This document shows, one piece after another, positions 53,767 to 63,854 of a stretch of 64,000 nt of DNA. This DNA comes from Actinomadura sp. NBRC 104425 (lineage in GTDB: Bacteria; Actinomycetota; Actinomycetes; Streptosporangiales; Streptosporangiaceae): positions 186,001 to 250,000 of the forward strand of contig NZ_BSTN01000008.1 of the NCBI RefSeq assembly GCF_030269545.1, read 5' to 3'. Each line of letters starts with the position of its first letter. Within the stretch, counting starts at the first letter, position 1. The position numbers and the translations under genes were made by a program. The notes under the pieces were generated by a model that ran no database searches, was not told the DNA's origin, and worked only from the letters and a program-made list of their open reading frames with translations.

Positions 53767-53795
53767 TTGACGCCCACCTGTCCACGGGATTAAAT
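53767..53795 (+). promoter_or_regulatory. Promoter of the sugar ABC operon
   Basis: TTGACG (53767-53772) and TTAAAT (53790-53795) with 17-base spacing. The dyad TCAAG-C-CTTGA overlaps the downstream edge of the -10. Confidence 0.5.
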
Positions 53796-53816
53796 CAAGC
53801 CTTGAAAAAAAGGAAA

Positions 53817-53832
53817 TGTGGCGTACGCCACA
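53817..53832. promoter_or_regulatory. Perfect 16-base palindrome, likely repressor operator
   Basis: TGTGGCGTACGCCACA lies between the putative promoter and the binding-protein start at 53870, a typical roadblock position for a repressor such as the adjacent ROK protein. Confidence 0.6.
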
Positions 53833-53869
53833 CTCCCGTCGTCCCACCCCGAACGTGAGGGACCCGTTC

Positions 53870-55174
53870 ATGGGCATCAGACAGATCGCATCTGCGGCCG
53901 CGCTGGCCCTGCTCGCCGTGACCGCCGCGGGCTGCGGAGGCGGCGGCTCGTCCGCCGGCAATCCCAAGGAGCTCGTCTACTGGGCCTCCAACCAGGGCAC
54001 CAGCCTCGACCACGACCGGCGGGTGCTGGAGCCCCGGCTCGCCGAGTTCACCCGGCAGACCGGGATCAAGGTCAAGCTGGAGGTGATCGGCTGGCCCGAC
54101 CTGCTCAACCGCATCCTGGCCGCCACCACCTCCGGCGAGGGCCCGGACGTGCTGAACATCGGCAACACCTGGTCGGCGTCCCTGCAGGCCACCGGGGCGC
54201 TGCTGCCGTTCGACGACGCGACGCTCGCCAAGGTCGGCGGCAAGGACCGGTTCCTCGGCCCCTGCCTGGCCGCCACCGGGGCCGAGGGCAAGCCGCCGAC
54301 CGCCGTCCCCCTCTACGGCCAGGCGTACGGCCTCTACTACAACAAGAAGCTGTTCCGGGAGGCGGGCATCGAGAAGCCGCCCGCCACCTGGAGCGAGCTG
54401 GTCGACATCGGCAAGAGGCTCACCCGGCCGGGCCGGTGGGGCCTGACCCTGCAGGCCGGGCAGGTCACCGAGAACGCCCACCACGCCGCGATCCTCGGCG
54501 CGCAGCACGGGGCCCGGTTCTTCGACGGCACCAAGCCCACGCTGGCGTCCGACCCCGCCGCCAACGCGATCAAGCAGTACCTCGACCTGATGCAGGTACA
54601 CAAGATCGTCAACCCCGGCAACGCCGAGTACACCGACACCGCCAAGTCGCTGAAGGACCTGGCCGACGGCAGGGCCGCGATGTTCATGAACCAGGCGTCG
54701 GCGGGCTCGTTCCAGGCCGTCGGGATGAAGATGGAGGATCTCGGCGTCGCCCCGATCCCCATGCCCGACCGGTTCCCGCCGGGCGGCCGCAAGGTCAACA
54801 GCTTCGTGGCGGGCATCAACCTCGCGGTGTTCGCCGACACCGGCAACCGCGACGGCGCGCTGAAGTTCGTGCGGTTCATGACCAGCACCGAGCAGCAGGT
54901 GGCGCTCAACAAGGCCTACGGCTCGCTGCCCACGGTCAAGGACGCCTACGCCGACCCCGCCTTCCAGACCGAGCACGCCAAGGTGTTCCAGCAGGTGCTC
55001 AGCGGCACCGCCGAGCCCATGCCGCAGGTGCCGCAGGAAAGCCAGTTCGAGACCGCCGTGGGCACCGCGATGAAGACGATGTTCGCCGACATCGCCGCCG
55101 GTCAGACGGTCGACGCCGCGACCATCAAGGGCAGGCTCGCCCAGGCCGACCAGCAGCTGGCCGCCGGAGGCTGA
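53870..55174 (+). CDS. Sugar ABC transporter substrate-binding lipoprotein
   Basis: 434 residues; the ATG at 53870 follows GAGGGA. The signal peptide ends at lipobox AAGC (Cys22). The mature protein is an extracellular solute-binding protein, family 1 (ELVYWASNQGTSLDHDRRVLEPRLAEFTRQTGIKVKLEVIGW...GEGPDVLNIGNTWSASLQATGALLPFD...GQAYGLYYNKKLFREAGI). The sugar is unknown; the neighbouring GH1 and GH3 enzymes suggest beta-linked gluco-oligosaccharides. It is first gene of an importer operon that lacks its own ATPase, which in actinomycetes is usually a shared MsiK encoded elsewhere. Confidence 0.94.
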   Translation: MGIRQIASAAALALLAVTAAGCGGGGSSAGNPKELVYWASNQGTSLDHDRRVLEPRLAEFTRQTGIKVKLEVIGWPDLLNRILAATTSGEGPDVLNIGNTWSASLQATGALLPFDDATLAKVGGKDRFLGPCLAATGAEGKPPTAVPLYGQAYGLYYNKKLFREAGIEKPPATWSELVDIGKRLTRPGRWGLTLQAGQVTENAHHAAILGAQHGARFFDGTKPTLASDPAANAIKQYLDLMQVHKIVNPGNAEYTDTAKSLKDLADGRAAMFMNQASAGSFQAVGMKMEDLGVAPIPMPDRFPPGGRKVNSFVAGINLAVFADTGNRDGALKFVRFMTSTEQQVALNKAYGSLPTVKDAYADPAFQTEHAKVFQQVLSGTAEPMPQVPQESQFETAVGTAMKTMFADIAAGQTVDAATIKGRLAQADQQLAAGG

Positions 55175-55180
55175 CGCCCC

Positions 55181-56152
55181 ATGACGACACTGGTCGACCA
55201 GCCCCCGGCCGCCCCGGCGGCCGGGGCCCGCCCCCCGCGCCGGCGCGTCCGCGCCCGGCGCCGCCGGATCGCCCTGCCGTATCTGCTCCTGCTGCCCGCC
55301 TTGGCGCTGGAGCTGCTCGTGCACATCGTGCCGATGCTGGTGGGGATCGCCATGAGCTTCCGCAAGCTCACCCAGTTCTACATCCGCAACTGGTCGGCGG
55401 CCCCGAACGCCGGATTGGGCAACTACCGCGTGGTGCTCGACCTCGACTCGGCGGTCGGCCGCGAGCTGCTGCACTCGTTCGGGGTGACGGTCGCGTTCAC
55501 GGTCGTGTCGGTCGGGGCGGCATGGCTGCTGGGGACCGCGGCCGCCGTGCTGATGCAGCCGGTGTTCCGCGGCCGCGGCCTGCTGCGGGCGTTCTTCCTC
55601 GTGCCGTACGCGCTGCCGATGTACGCGGCGGTGATCACCTGGGCGTTCATGCTCCAGCGCGACACCGGCCTGGTGAACGGGCTGCTCGGCCTGGACGGGC
55701 CGGACGCGCCGTTCTGGCTGATCGGCGGCAACAGCTTCTGGTCGCTGGTGGTGGTGTCGGTGTGGCGGACCTGGCCGTTCGCGTTCCTGATCGTCATGGC
55801 CGGGCTGCAGAACATCCCGCAGGACCTGTACGAGGCCGCCGCGCTGGACGGGGCGGGCTGGTGGCGCCGGTTCCGCAGCGTCACCCAGCCGCTGCTGCGC
55901 CCGGTCAACCAGGTGCTGCTGCTGGTGCTGTTCCTGTGGACGTTCAACGACTTCAACACGCCGTACGTGCTGTTCGGCGAGTCCGCGCCGCGCGAGGCGT
56001 CGCTGATCTCCGTGCACATCTACCAGAGCTCGTTCGTGACCTGGAACTTCGGGCTCGGCTCGGCGATGTCGGTGCTGTTGCTGCTGTTCCTGCTGCTGGT
56101 CACCGCCGGGTATCTGGCGGTCGCGTCGCGAAGGAGGAGGGTCGATGCGTGA
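55181..56152 (+). CDS. Sugar ABC transporter permease (MalF/UgpA type)
   Basis: 323 residues. A cytoplasmic Pro/Arg-rich N-terminus of about 30 residues is followed by six membrane helices. The ATPase-contacting EAA loop is EAAALDGAGWWRRFRSVTQPLL. It starts 7 bases after the binding-protein stop and overlaps the next permease by 8 bases, indicating coupled translation. Confidence 0.95.
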   Translation: MTTLVDQPPAAPAAGARPPRRRVRARRRRIALPYLLLLPALALELLVHIVPMLVGIAMSFRKLTQFYIRNWSAAPNAGLGNYRVVLDLDSAVGRELLHSFGVTVAFTVVSVGAAWLLGTAAAVLMQPVFRGRGLLRAFFLVPYALPMYAAVITWAFMLQRDTGLVNGLLGLDGPDAPFWLIGGNSFWSLVVVSVWRTWPFAFLIVMAGLQNIPQDLYEAAALDGAGWWRRFRSVTQPLLRPVNQVLLLVLFLWTFNDFNTPYVLFGESAPREASLISVHIYQSSFVTWNFGLGSAMSVLLLLFLLLVTAGYLAVASRRRRVDA

Positions 56153-56984
56153 GCCGCGCGGGGTGCGCTGGACGCGCCGCGCCGTCCTGGGGTTCCTGAT
56201 CGTGTTCACCGGGCTGCCGCTGTACGCGATGGCGACCTCGGCGCTCAAACCGCTGGGCGACGTGCAGCGCGACTGGCGCTGGTTCCCCTCAAAGATCACG
56301 TTCCGCCCGTTCGCCGACATCTGGACGACGATCCCGCTCGGCCGCTACTTCCTCAACAGCCTGATCGTGTCGGGCGCGGCCACGGTGCTGTCGGTGACGA
56401 TCGCGATCTTCGCGGCGTACGCGATCAGCCGGTACCGCTTCCCCGGCCGGCGGCTGTTCTCGGTGAGCGTGCTGTCCACCCAGATGTTCCCCGGGATCCT
56501 GTTCCTGCTCCCGCTGTTCCTGATCTTCGTCAACATCGGCAACAGCACCGGGGTCGCGCTGTACGGCACGCGGCTCGGGCTGGTGCTGACCTATCTGACG
56601 TTCTCGCTGCCGTTCGCCATCTGGATGCTCGCCGGATACTTCGACTCGATCCCCAAGGAGCTGGACGAGGCGTCGCTGGTCGACGGCAACGGCCCGATCG
56701 GCACGCTGCTGCGGATCGTGGTGCCCGCCGCCATGCCCGGCATCGTCGCCGTCGCCATCTACTCGTTCATGACCGCCTGGGGCGAGGTGCTGTTCGCGTC
56801 GGTGATGACCGACTCCGGCACCCGGACCCTCGCGGTCGGCCTGCAGGAGTACTCCACCGAGGTCCAGGTCTACTGGAACCAGGTCATGGCCGCCTCGCTG
56901 ATCGTGTCGGTGCCGATCGTCGCGGGCTTCCTGCTCCTGCAGCGCTACCTGGTCGCCGGCCTCACCGCCGGCGCCGTCAAGTGA
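56145..56984 (+). CDS. Sugar ABC transporter permease (MalG/UgpE type)
   Basis: 279 residues with six membrane helices. The EAA loop is DEASLVDGNGPIGTLLRIVVPAAMPG. The C-terminal tail is short (GLTAGAVK), typical of MalG-type subunits. The ATG at 56145 lies inside the end of the upstream permease gene. Confidence 0.95.
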   Translation: MREPRGVRWTRRAVLGFLIVFTGLPLYAMATSALKPLGDVQRDWRWFPSKITFRPFADIWTTIPLGRYFLNSLIVSGAATVLSVTIAIFAAYAISRYRFPGRRLFSVSVLSTQMFPGILFLLPLFLIFVNIGNSTGVALYGTRLGLVLTYLTFSLPFAIWMLAGYFDSIPKELDEASLVDGNGPIGTLLRIVVPAAMPGIVAVAIYSFMTAWGEVLFASVMTDSGTRTLAVGLQEYSTEVQVYWNQVMAASLIVSVPIVAGFLLLQRYLVAGLTAGAVK

Positions 56985-57095
56985 CCTGCCCCTGTCCGCC
57001 CCCCTGTCCGCCATTCGCCCCCCGCCGGGCGGCCGTTCGACGCCGGCGCCCGCCCGGGCGGCGGGCCGGCGCACGCCTTCTGGGAGAAGACCGCC

Positions 57096-58427
57096 GTGAA
57101 CCTTCCTGCCGACTTCCTCTTCGGAGCCGCCACCTCCGCGTACCAGATCGAGGGCGCGGTCTCCGCCGACGGCCGCCTGCCGTCCATCTGGGACGACTTC
57201 TGCCGCGTCCCGGGCGCCGTCGCGGGCGGCGACAGCGGCGACGAGGCCTGCGACCACTACCGCCGCTGGCGGGAGGACGTCGCGCTGATGCGGCGGCTCG
57301 GCCTGGACGCCTACCGGTTCTCCGTCGCCTGGCCCCGGGTCCTTCCGGAGGGCACGGGCGCGGTCAACGCCCCGGGCCTGGACTTCTACGACCGGCTCGT
57401 CGACGCGCTGCTCGAGGCGGGCATCCGGCCGTTCGTCACGCTGTACCACTGGGACCTGCCGTCGGCGCTGCAGGAGCGGGGCGGCTGGCCCGCCCGGGGC
57501 ACCGCCGCGCACTTCGCCGACTTCGCCGCCGTCGTCGCCGCCCGGCTCGGCGACCGGGTCACCGACTGGACGACCGTCAACGAGCCGCTGTGCACGGCGT
57601 GGATCGGGCACCTGGAGGGACGCTTCGCCCCGGGCGTGCGCGACCTGCACCAGGCCGTCCGCGCCGCGCACCACCTGCTGCTCGCGCACGGCCTCGGCGC
57701 CGCGGCGGTGCGCGCCCACGCGGCGGCGACCCCGTCGATCGGGCTGGTCAACAACCTCAGCCCGATCGTGCCGGCGTCGGACCGGGACGAGGACGTGCGG
57801 GCCGCGACCCGGGCGGACGGCCACATCAACCGGTGGTGGCTCGACCCCGTCCACGGCCGCGGCTACCCCGCCGACATGATCGAGGTCTACGGGGTCGAGC
57901 CGCCCGTGCAGGCGGGCGACCTGGAGACCATCGCCGCCCCCCTCGACTACGACGGCGTCAACTACTACTTCCGGCAGATCGTCGCGGACGACCCGGACGG
58001 GCCCGCCCCGTACTTCCGGCAGCTCCCGGTGACGGGCGTGCAGACCACCGCGATGGGCTGGGAGGTGCACCCCGACGGGCTCACCGAGCTGCTACTGCGG
58101 CTGAGCGGCGAGTACGGCGCCGCGCAGATCTACGTCACCGAGAACGGCTCGGCGTGGGACGACAAGGTCGGCGCCGACGGCTCGGTCGACGACCGGGAGC
58201 GGACCGCCTTCCTGGAGGACCACCTGGCCGCCGTCGCCCGCGCCGCCCGCGCCGGCGCGCCGGTCAAGGGCTACTTCGCCTGGTCGCTGCTGGACAACTT
58301 CGAATGGGCCGACGGCCGGGACAAGCGGTTCGGGCTGGTCCACGTCGACTACGCGACCCAGGCCCGCACCATCAAGGCCAGCGGCCAGCGCTACGCCGAG
58401 ATCATCCGCACCCACCGCCACCCCTGA
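57096..58427 (+). CDS. GH1 family beta-glucosidase
   Basis: A 443-residue intracellular enzyme with no signal peptide. The N-terminal signature [14 protein letters not shown], the acid/base TVNEP (Glu163) and the nucleophile YVTENG (Glu349) are intact, as is the substrate-recognition NFEWADG. It should hydrolyse imported beta-linked disaccharides to glucose. The GTG at 57096 has GGGAGAAG seven bases upstream. It is 111 bases after the permease gene and probably in the same regulon. Confidence 0.96.
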   Translation: MNLPADFLFGAATSAYQIEGAVSADGRLPSIWDDFCRVPGAVAGGDSGDEACDHYRRWREDVALMRRLGLDAYRFSVAWPRVLPEGTGAVNAPGLDFYDRLVDALLEAGIRPFVTLYHWDLPSALQERGGWPARGTAAHFADFAAVVAARLGDRVTDWTTVNEPLCTAWIGHLEGRFAPGVRDLHQAVRAAHHLLLAHGLGAAAVRAHAAATPSIGLVNNLSPIVPASDRDEDVRAATRADGHINRWWLDPVHGRGYPADMIEVYGVEPPVQAGDLETIAAPLDYDGVNYYFRQIVADDPDGPAPYFRQLPVTGVQTTAMGWEVHPDGLTELLLRLSGEYGAAQIYVTENGSAWDDKVGADGSVDDRERTAFLEDHLAAVARAARAGAPVKGYFAWSLLDNFEWADGRDKRFGLVHVDYATQARTIKASGQRYAEIIRTHRHP

Positions 58428-58441
58428 CGAGGAGGAGTGTG

Positions 58442-60595
58442 ATGAGATCCCACCCCGCCCGCACGGCGCTGCCGGCCCTGGCAGTGCTGGCGGCGCTGCT
58501 CACCGTCCCCGCCTCCCCCGCGAGCGCCGCCGCGTGCGGGTCCGGCAACGCCGCCCTGAACCGGCCCGCCACCGCCTCGTCCGTCGAACACGCGGGCACC
58601 CCGGCGTCGGCGGCGTTCGACGGCGACTCCGGCACCCGATGGTCCAGCGCCTTCTCCGACCCCCAGTGGATCCAGGTCGACCTCGGCTCCGTCCGCGACA
58701 TCTGCCGGGTGGAGCTGAACTGGGAGGCCGCCTACGGCAAGGACTTGCGCATCCAGGCGTCCCGCGACGGCACCTCGTGGACCGACCTGACGGCCGTGAC
58801 CGGAGGCACCGGCGGCACCGCCGCCTACACCGTCACCGGTTCGGGCCGGTACGTGCGCATGTACGGCACGGCACGCGGCACCGGCTACGGGTACTCGCTG
58901 TGGGAGTTCGCCGTGCACGTGGAGGACGGCGACGAGCCGCCGCCGACCGGCGGGGGCGACCTCGGCCCGAACGTGCACGTATTCGACCCGTCGATGCCGT
59001 CGTCGGCCATCCAGTCCCGGCTCGACCAGATCTTCCGGGAGCAGGAGTCGGCGCAGTTCGGCACCGGACGGCACGCGATCTTCTTCAAGCCGGGCCGCTA
59101 CAGCGGGCTGAACGCGCAGATCGGCTTCTACACCTCCGTGCACGGGCTCGGCCGCAACCCCGACGACGTGGCCATCGACGGCGACATCACCGTCGACGCC
59201 GGCTGGTTCAACGGCAACGCCACCCAGAACTTCTGGCGCTCGGCCGAGAACCTGTCGATCACCCCCGTCAACGGCACGAACCGGTGGGCCGTCGCGCAGG
59301 CCGCGCCCTTCCGCCGCATGCACGTGCGCGGCGGGCTCAACCTGGCGCCCACCGGATACGGGTGGGCCAGCGGCGGCTACATCGCCGACAGCAAGATCGA
59401 CGGCACCGTGAGCCCGTACTCCCAGCAGCAGTGGTACACCCGCGACAGCTCCATCGGCGGGTGGCTCAACGGCGTGTGGAACATGGTGTTCTCCGGTGTC
59501 CAGGGGTCTCCCGGCGACACCTTCCCCGAGCCGCCGTACACCGACCTGGACACCACCCCGATCAGCCGCGAGAAGCCCTACATCTACCTGGACGGCGACG
59601 ACTACCGCGTGTTCGTCCCCGCCAAGCGCACCGACGCCCGCGGCACGTCCTGGGAAGGCGGCTCCACCCCGGGCACGTCCCTCCCGCTCACCCGGTTCTA
59701 CGTGGCCAGGCCCGGGGACAGCGCCGCGCGCATCAACGCCGCCCTCGACCAGGGCCTGCACCTGCTGCTGACCCCCGGCATCTACCACCTCGAGCAGCCC
59801 ATCGACATCGACCGCGCGGGCACCGTCGTGCTCGGGCTCGGGCTGGCGACGCTCATCCCCGAGGGCGGCGTCACCGCGGTGAAGGTGGCCGACGTCGACG
59901 GGGTGCGGCTCGCCGGGTTCCTGGTGGACGCCGGGCCGACCGAGTCCGCCGCGCTCGTCGAGATCGGCCCGCCCGGCTCCGCCGCCGACCACTCCGCCGA
60001 CCCGACGAGCGTGCAGGACGTGTTCATCCGCATCGGCGGCGCCGGACCCGGCCGCGCCGCCACCAGCATGATCGTCAACAGCGACGACGTGCTCATCGAC
60101 CACACCTGGATCTGGCGGGCCGACCACGGCGACGGCGTCGGCTGGCAGACCAACCGCGCCGACCACGGCCTGGTCGTCAACGGCGACGACGTGCTGGCCA
60201 CCGGCCTGTTCGTCGAGCACTTCAACAAGTACGACGTGCAGTGGTCCGGCGAGCGCGGCCGGACGATCTTCTTCCAGAACGAGAAGGCCTACGACGCGCC
60301 GAACCAGGCGGCGATCCAGAACGGCTCCATCAAGGGCTACGCCGCCTACCGGGTCGCCGACTCGGTGGACGTCCACGAGGCGTGGGGCGTCGGCTCGTAC
60401 TGCAACTACAACGTCGACCCGACGATCCGGCAGGACCACGGCTTCCAGACCCCCGTCAAGCCGGGCGTCAGGTTCCACCACGCGCTGGTGGTGTCGCTGG
60501 GCGGCAACGGCCAGTACAACCACGTGATCAACGACACCGGCGCGCCGACGTCGGGCACCTCCACGATCCCGTCCGTGGTGGTCTCCTACCCATGA
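58442..60595 (+). CDS. Secreted F5/8C-domain protein with GH55-like beta-helix
   Basis: 717 residues; a GAGGAGGAG site precedes the ATG and the gap to the GH1 gene is 14 bases. A Sec signal peptide (to about residue 30) is followed by an F5/8 type C carbohydrate-binding module (about 32-155) and then about 560 residues of repetitive beta-helix (HVFDPSMPSSAIQSRLDQIF, FFKPGRYSGLNAQIGFYTSVHGLG, YVARPGDSAARINAALDQGLHLLLTPGIYHL, VVNGDDVLATGLFVEHFNKYDVQW). This double-helix pattern resembles GH55 exo-beta-1,3-glucanases. Actinomycete homologues are often annotated only as coagulation factor 5/8 proteins, so activity is inferred. Confidence 0.85.
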   Translation: MRSHPARTALPALAVLAALLTVPASPASAAACGSGNAALNRPATASSVEHAGTPASAAFDGDSGTRWSSAFSDPQWIQVDLGSVRDICRVELNWEAAYGKDLRIQASRDGTSWTDLTAVTGGTGGTAAYTVTGSGRYVRMYGTARGTGYGYSLWEFAVHVEDGDEPPPTGGGDLGPNVHVFDPSMPSSAIQSRLDQIFREQESAQFGTGRHAIFFKPGRYSGLNAQIGFYTSVHGLGRNPDDVAIDGDITVDAGWFNGNATQNFWRSAENLSITPVNGTNRWAVAQAAPFRRMHVRGGLNLAPTGYGWASGGYIADSKIDGTVSPYSQQQWYTRDSSIGGWLNGVWNMVFSGVQGSPGDTFPEPPYTDLDTTPISREKPYIYLDGDDYRVFVPAKRTDARGTSWEGGSTPGTSLPLTRFYVARPGDSAARINAALDQGLHLLLTPGIYHLEQPIDIDRAGTVVLGLGLATLIPEGGVTAVKVADVDGVRLAGFLVDAGPTESAALVEIGPPGSAADHSADPTSVQDVFIRIGGAGPGRAATSMIVNSDDVLIDHTWIWRADHGDGVGWQTNRADHGLVVNGDDVLATGLFVEHFNKYDVQWSGERGRTIFFQNEKAYDAPNQAAIQNGSIKGYAAYRVADSVDVHEAWGVGSYCNYNVDPTIRQDHGFQTPVKPGVRFHHALVVSLGGNGQYNHVINDTGAPTSGTSTIPSVVVSYP

Positions 60596-60602
60596 CAGCG
60601 TC

Positions 60603-60682
60603 CCCGCGGGGCCCGGCGGGCGCTTCCGGCGGACACCGCCGACGGACGCCGCCGCCGGGTTACGGCCGCCGGGCCCCGCGGG
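60603..60682 (+). terminator. Long-stem hairpin between the GH55-like and GH3 genes
   Basis: A perfect 17-base stem (60603-60619 with 60666-60682) encloses a 46-base loop, in the 117-base gap. It may end the upstream transcript or reduce read-through. Confidence 0.55.
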
Positions 60683-60712
60683 CCAGGCTCCCCACCCCCC
60701 TGAAGGACGCCC

Positions 60713-63700
60713 ATGAAACACCGCCCCCGCCCCCTGCCCGCGACATTGGCCGCGCTGTCCCTGCTGGCCGCCTGCGCCGTGACCGCCACCGCCCGCCCAG
60801 CGGCGGCCGCCGCCTGCGGCACCGCCAACGCGGCCCTGAACCGCCCGGCGACCGCCTCGTCCGTCGAGAGCGGCGCCTTCCCCGCCTCGGCCGCCGTCGA
60901 CGGCGACCCCGGCACCCGCTGGTCCAGCTCCTTCTCCGACCCGCAGTGGATCCAGGTCGACCTCGGCTCAGCCAAGACGGTCTGCCGGGTGGTGCTCACC
61001 TGGGAGGCCGCCTACGCGCGCGCCTTCCAGGTCCAGGTCTCCGCCGACGGATCGACCTGGACGCCGATTCACACCACCGCCACCGCGACCGGCGGCACCC
61101 AGTCCCTCGATGTCACCGGCACCGGCCGCTACCTGCGCGTGTACGGCACCGCGCGCGGCACCGGCTACGGGTACTCGCTGTGGGAGCTGGCCGTCCACAC
61201 CGCCGACGGCACCGTCCCGGCGGACGCGCCGATCTCGGCGTTCAAGCAGGTTTCGGCCTCGTCCTGGGAGGGCGGCAACGCCCCCGCCGCGGCCCTGGAC
61301 GGGCGCACCACCACCCGGTGGGCCAGCCTCCCCGGCGACGACCAGTGGCTGAAGGTCGATCTCGGCGGCGTCGGAACGATCACCGGCCTGACCCTGAACT
61401 GGGAGGCGGCCTACGCCACCGGCTACCGCATCGAGGTCTCCGACGACGACTCCACCTGGCGGACCCTCTACAGCACCACCACCGGCAAGGGCGGCGTGGA
61501 GAACCTGACGGTCTCGGGCAAGGGCCGCTACGTCCGGTTCACCGGGACGGCCCGCGCCACCGGCTACGGGTACTCGCTGTGGGAGTTCCAGGTCCACGGC
61601 ACCCTCGACACCACCGCCGACACCCCGCCGCTGCTGTCGCCGCCTACCAAGGCACCGGAGGACACCGGCCGGTTCGCGCTGTCCTCCCCGCCCGACGGCG
61701 CGATGGTCACCGACACGCGGCGGCCAGCCCTGTCATGGGCGGCCGTGCCGGGCACCGTCCGCTACGAGGTGTGGATCAACGTCAGCCGGACCGACTACGA
61801 CTTCACCGCCTCCGGCAGCCTGCTCGACCTCTACACCAAGGTCGCCGAGACGGCCGCCACCACGTACACGCCCACCTGGGACATCTCCGACCGCTGGACG
61901 TACCGGTGGTTCGTCGTCGCGGTGGACGGGTCGGGGAACCGGACCGCCTCGGCCGTCCGCACCTTCAGCGTCTACCTGCCCGAGATCGAGCGGGTCGACG
62001 ACGGCGTCCCCATCGTCGACGGCGCCCGCGACCTCAACCGCAACGGGACGATCGAGCCGTACGAGGACTGGCGGCGGCCGGTGGAGGAGCGGGTGCGCGA
62101 CCTGCTCGGCCGGATGACGCCGGAGGAGAAGGCGTACCAGATGTTCTACGGCGCCGAGAAGCACCCGCGGTCGGGCTGGCACTTCGGGCCCGCGCAGCCC
62201 GGCGACCTGCACGAGGTGCTGCTCGGCTCGGCCGCGACCCGCCTCGGCATCCCGCCGGTGTCCGCCGGCGACACCATCGCCGGGTACCAGACCACCTACC
62301 CGCTGCAGAGCGCGCTGGCCGCGGCGAGGAACTACCCGCTGGACCGCGAACTGGGCGACATGCAGCGGCGCGAGCAGCTGGAGGTCGGCACCCGCGGCGT
62401 GCTGGGGCCGCTCGCCGAGGTCGGCACCAAGGTGCTCTACCCGCGGATCCAGGAGGGCAACGGCGAGGACGCGCAGGTCGCCGCGGCCCAGGTGCGGGCG
62501 CTGGTGACGGGCCTGCAGGGCGGGCCGGAGCTGAACCCGGGCTCGGTGCTGGCCACGGTCAAGCACTGGCCCGGCGAGGGCGCCGGCGGCGAGTCCCAGA
62601 TCACCTACGACGAGGTCACCATCAAGTACCACATGATCCCGTTCCGGGCGGCGATCGAGGCGGGCGCCGTCAACATCATGCCGGGGTACGCCGGCAGCCG
62701 GTACCTCGACCCCGGCGGGTCGGGCGCCGGGGACAGCAAGCCCATCCTCGACTACCTCCGCGACAACCTGGGCTACACGGGCCTGATCACCACGGACTGG
62801 CTGCCGTCCGGCGTGTGGACGAAGGCCGCCAAGGCCGGCTCGGACGTGATGGGCGGCGCCGACCCGGGCGCCGAGGGGTTCGACATGTCCCGGTTCCTGG
62901 CCGACGTCCCGATGGCCCGCATCGACGACGCGGTCACCCGGATCCTGCGGTTGAAGTTCCGGCTCGGGATCTTCGAGCGCCCGTACGGGGACCCGGTGAA
63001 CGGGCCCTTCCGGTTCCACCAGCCGTCCTACGCCGCCCTGGCCGAGCGGGCCGCGCGGGAGGTCAACACCCTGCTCAGGAACGACGGCGTGCTGCCCGTC
63101 CGGCTCCGGCCCGGCGACGACATCGTGGTGGCCGGGCCCACCGCCGCCGACGGCACCGCCTGCTGCATCTGGACCAGCTACTTCCACGCCGAGCACGGCT
63201 CGAAGACGCTGCTGCAGGCGATCCGGGACCGGGCCGCCGCCGCGGGCGTCGACGTGCACCAGGACTCCGCGGCGGACCCCGAACTGGCCGTCGTGGCCGT
63301 CGGGGAGCCCACCTACACGCACGCCACCGCCTGGGAGCAGACGAGACCCCAGCTGCCGCCCGAGCAGCTGGAGATCATCCGCCGGTTCCACGACCAGGGC
63401 GTCCCGGTCGTGGTGGTGATGACGCTGCCCCGGCCCACCGTCATCACCGAGTGGCACGAGCTGGTCGACGCCATCGTGCTGACCTACCGCGGCGGCGAGA
63501 AGACGGGCACGGCCACCGCCGCCCTGCTGTTCGGCGACTACGCCCCCGGCGGACGGCTGCCCTGGCAGATGCCCCGCTCCCTCGACCAGATCCTCACGCC
63601 GGGCGGCAGGGACGACCCCGCCGACGCCGTCGAGGACTGGACCGTCCCCTACGACCTGGGCGCGAGCGAGGCGCAGCGCGCCGAGATCCGCGCCCACATC

Positions 63701-63799
63701 GACGCCGGACGCCCCGTCCCCACCGGATACGGAGACCCGCTCTACCCGTACGGCGCGGGAATCCAGGGCTGGGGCCCGGCGCAGCGGAAGGCGGACTGA
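60713..63799 (+). CDS. Secreted GH3 glycoside hydrolase with two F5/8C modules
   Basis: 1028 residues; ATG with GAAGGA upstream. A Sec signal peptide (to about residue 33) is followed by two F5/8C modules (about 35-155 and 175-295), a fibronectin-III-like domain (about 325-420), and a GH3 catalytic region. The GH3 part has RDLLGRMTPEEKAYQM, KHWPGEG and the nucleophile Asp695 in LITTDW, then the C-terminal GH3 sandwich (GDDIVVAGPTA, GGRLPWQMP). The first F5/8C module closely resembles that of the preceding gene, suggesting that both enzymes bind the same polysaccharide. Confidence 0.94.
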   Translation: MKHRPRPLPATLAALSLLAACAVTATARPAAAAACGTANAALNRPATASSVESGAFPASAAVDGDPGTRWSSSFSDPQWIQVDLGSAKTVCRVVLTWEAAYARAFQVQVSADGSTWTPIHTTATATGGTQSLDVTGTGRYLRVYGTARGTGYGYSLWELAVHTADGTVPADAPISAFKQVSASSWEGGNAPAAALDGRTTTRWASLPGDDQWLKVDLGGVGTITGLTLNWEAAYATGYRIEVSDDDSTWRTLYSTTTGKGGVENLTVSGKGRYVRFTGTARATGYGYSLWEFQVHGTLDTTADTPPLLSPPTKAPEDTGRFALSSPPDGAMVTDTRRPALSWAAVPGTVRYEVWINVSRTDYDFTASGSLLDLYTKVAETAATTYTPTWDISDRWTYRWFVVAVDGSGNRTASAVRTFSVYLPEIERVDDGVPIVDGARDLNRNGTIEPYEDWRRPVEERVRDLLGRMTPEEKAYQMFYGAEKHPRSGWHFGPAQPGDLHEVLLGSAATRLGIPPVSAGDTIAGYQTTYPLQSALAAARNYPLDRELGDMQRREQLEVGTRGVLGPLAEVGTKVLYPRIQEGNGEDAQVAAAQVRALVTGLQGGPELNPGSVLATVKHWPGEGAGGESQITYDEVTIKYHMIPFRAAIEAGAVNIMPGYAGSRYLDPGGSGAGDSKPILDYLRDNLGYTGLITTDWLPSGVWTKAAKAGSDVMGGADPGAEGFDMSRFLADVPMARIDDAVTRILRLKFRLGIFERPYGDPVNGPFRFHQPSYAALAERAAREVNTLLRNDGVLPVRLRPGDDIVVAGPTAADGTACCIWTSYFHAEHGSKTLLQAIRDRAAAAGVDVHQDSAADPELAVVAVGEPTYTHATAWEQTRPQLPPEQLEIIRRFHDQGVPVVVVMTLPRPTVITEWHELVDAIVLTYRGGEKTGTATAALLFGDYAPGGRLPWQMPRSLDQILTPGGRDDPADAVEDWTVPYDLGASEAQRAEIRAHIDAGRPVPTGYGDPLYPYGAGIQGWGPAQRKAD

Positions 63800-63821
63800 C
63801 CCCCGTCCGCCGGCCGCTCAC

Positions 63822-63854
63822 GTCGGCCCGGACCCCGGCCGGGTCCGGGCCGAC
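63822..63854 (+). terminator. Terminator after the GH3 gene
   Basis: A perfect 14-base stem (63822-63835 with 63841-63854) with a five-base loop, 22 bases past the stop. The last 146 bases of the window show no gene. Confidence 0.85.

Noticed and set aside
53702-53785. N-terminal extension of the ROK protein
   Set aside because: The extension covers promoter and inverted-repeat elements, and a good ribosome site supports the ATG at 53701.
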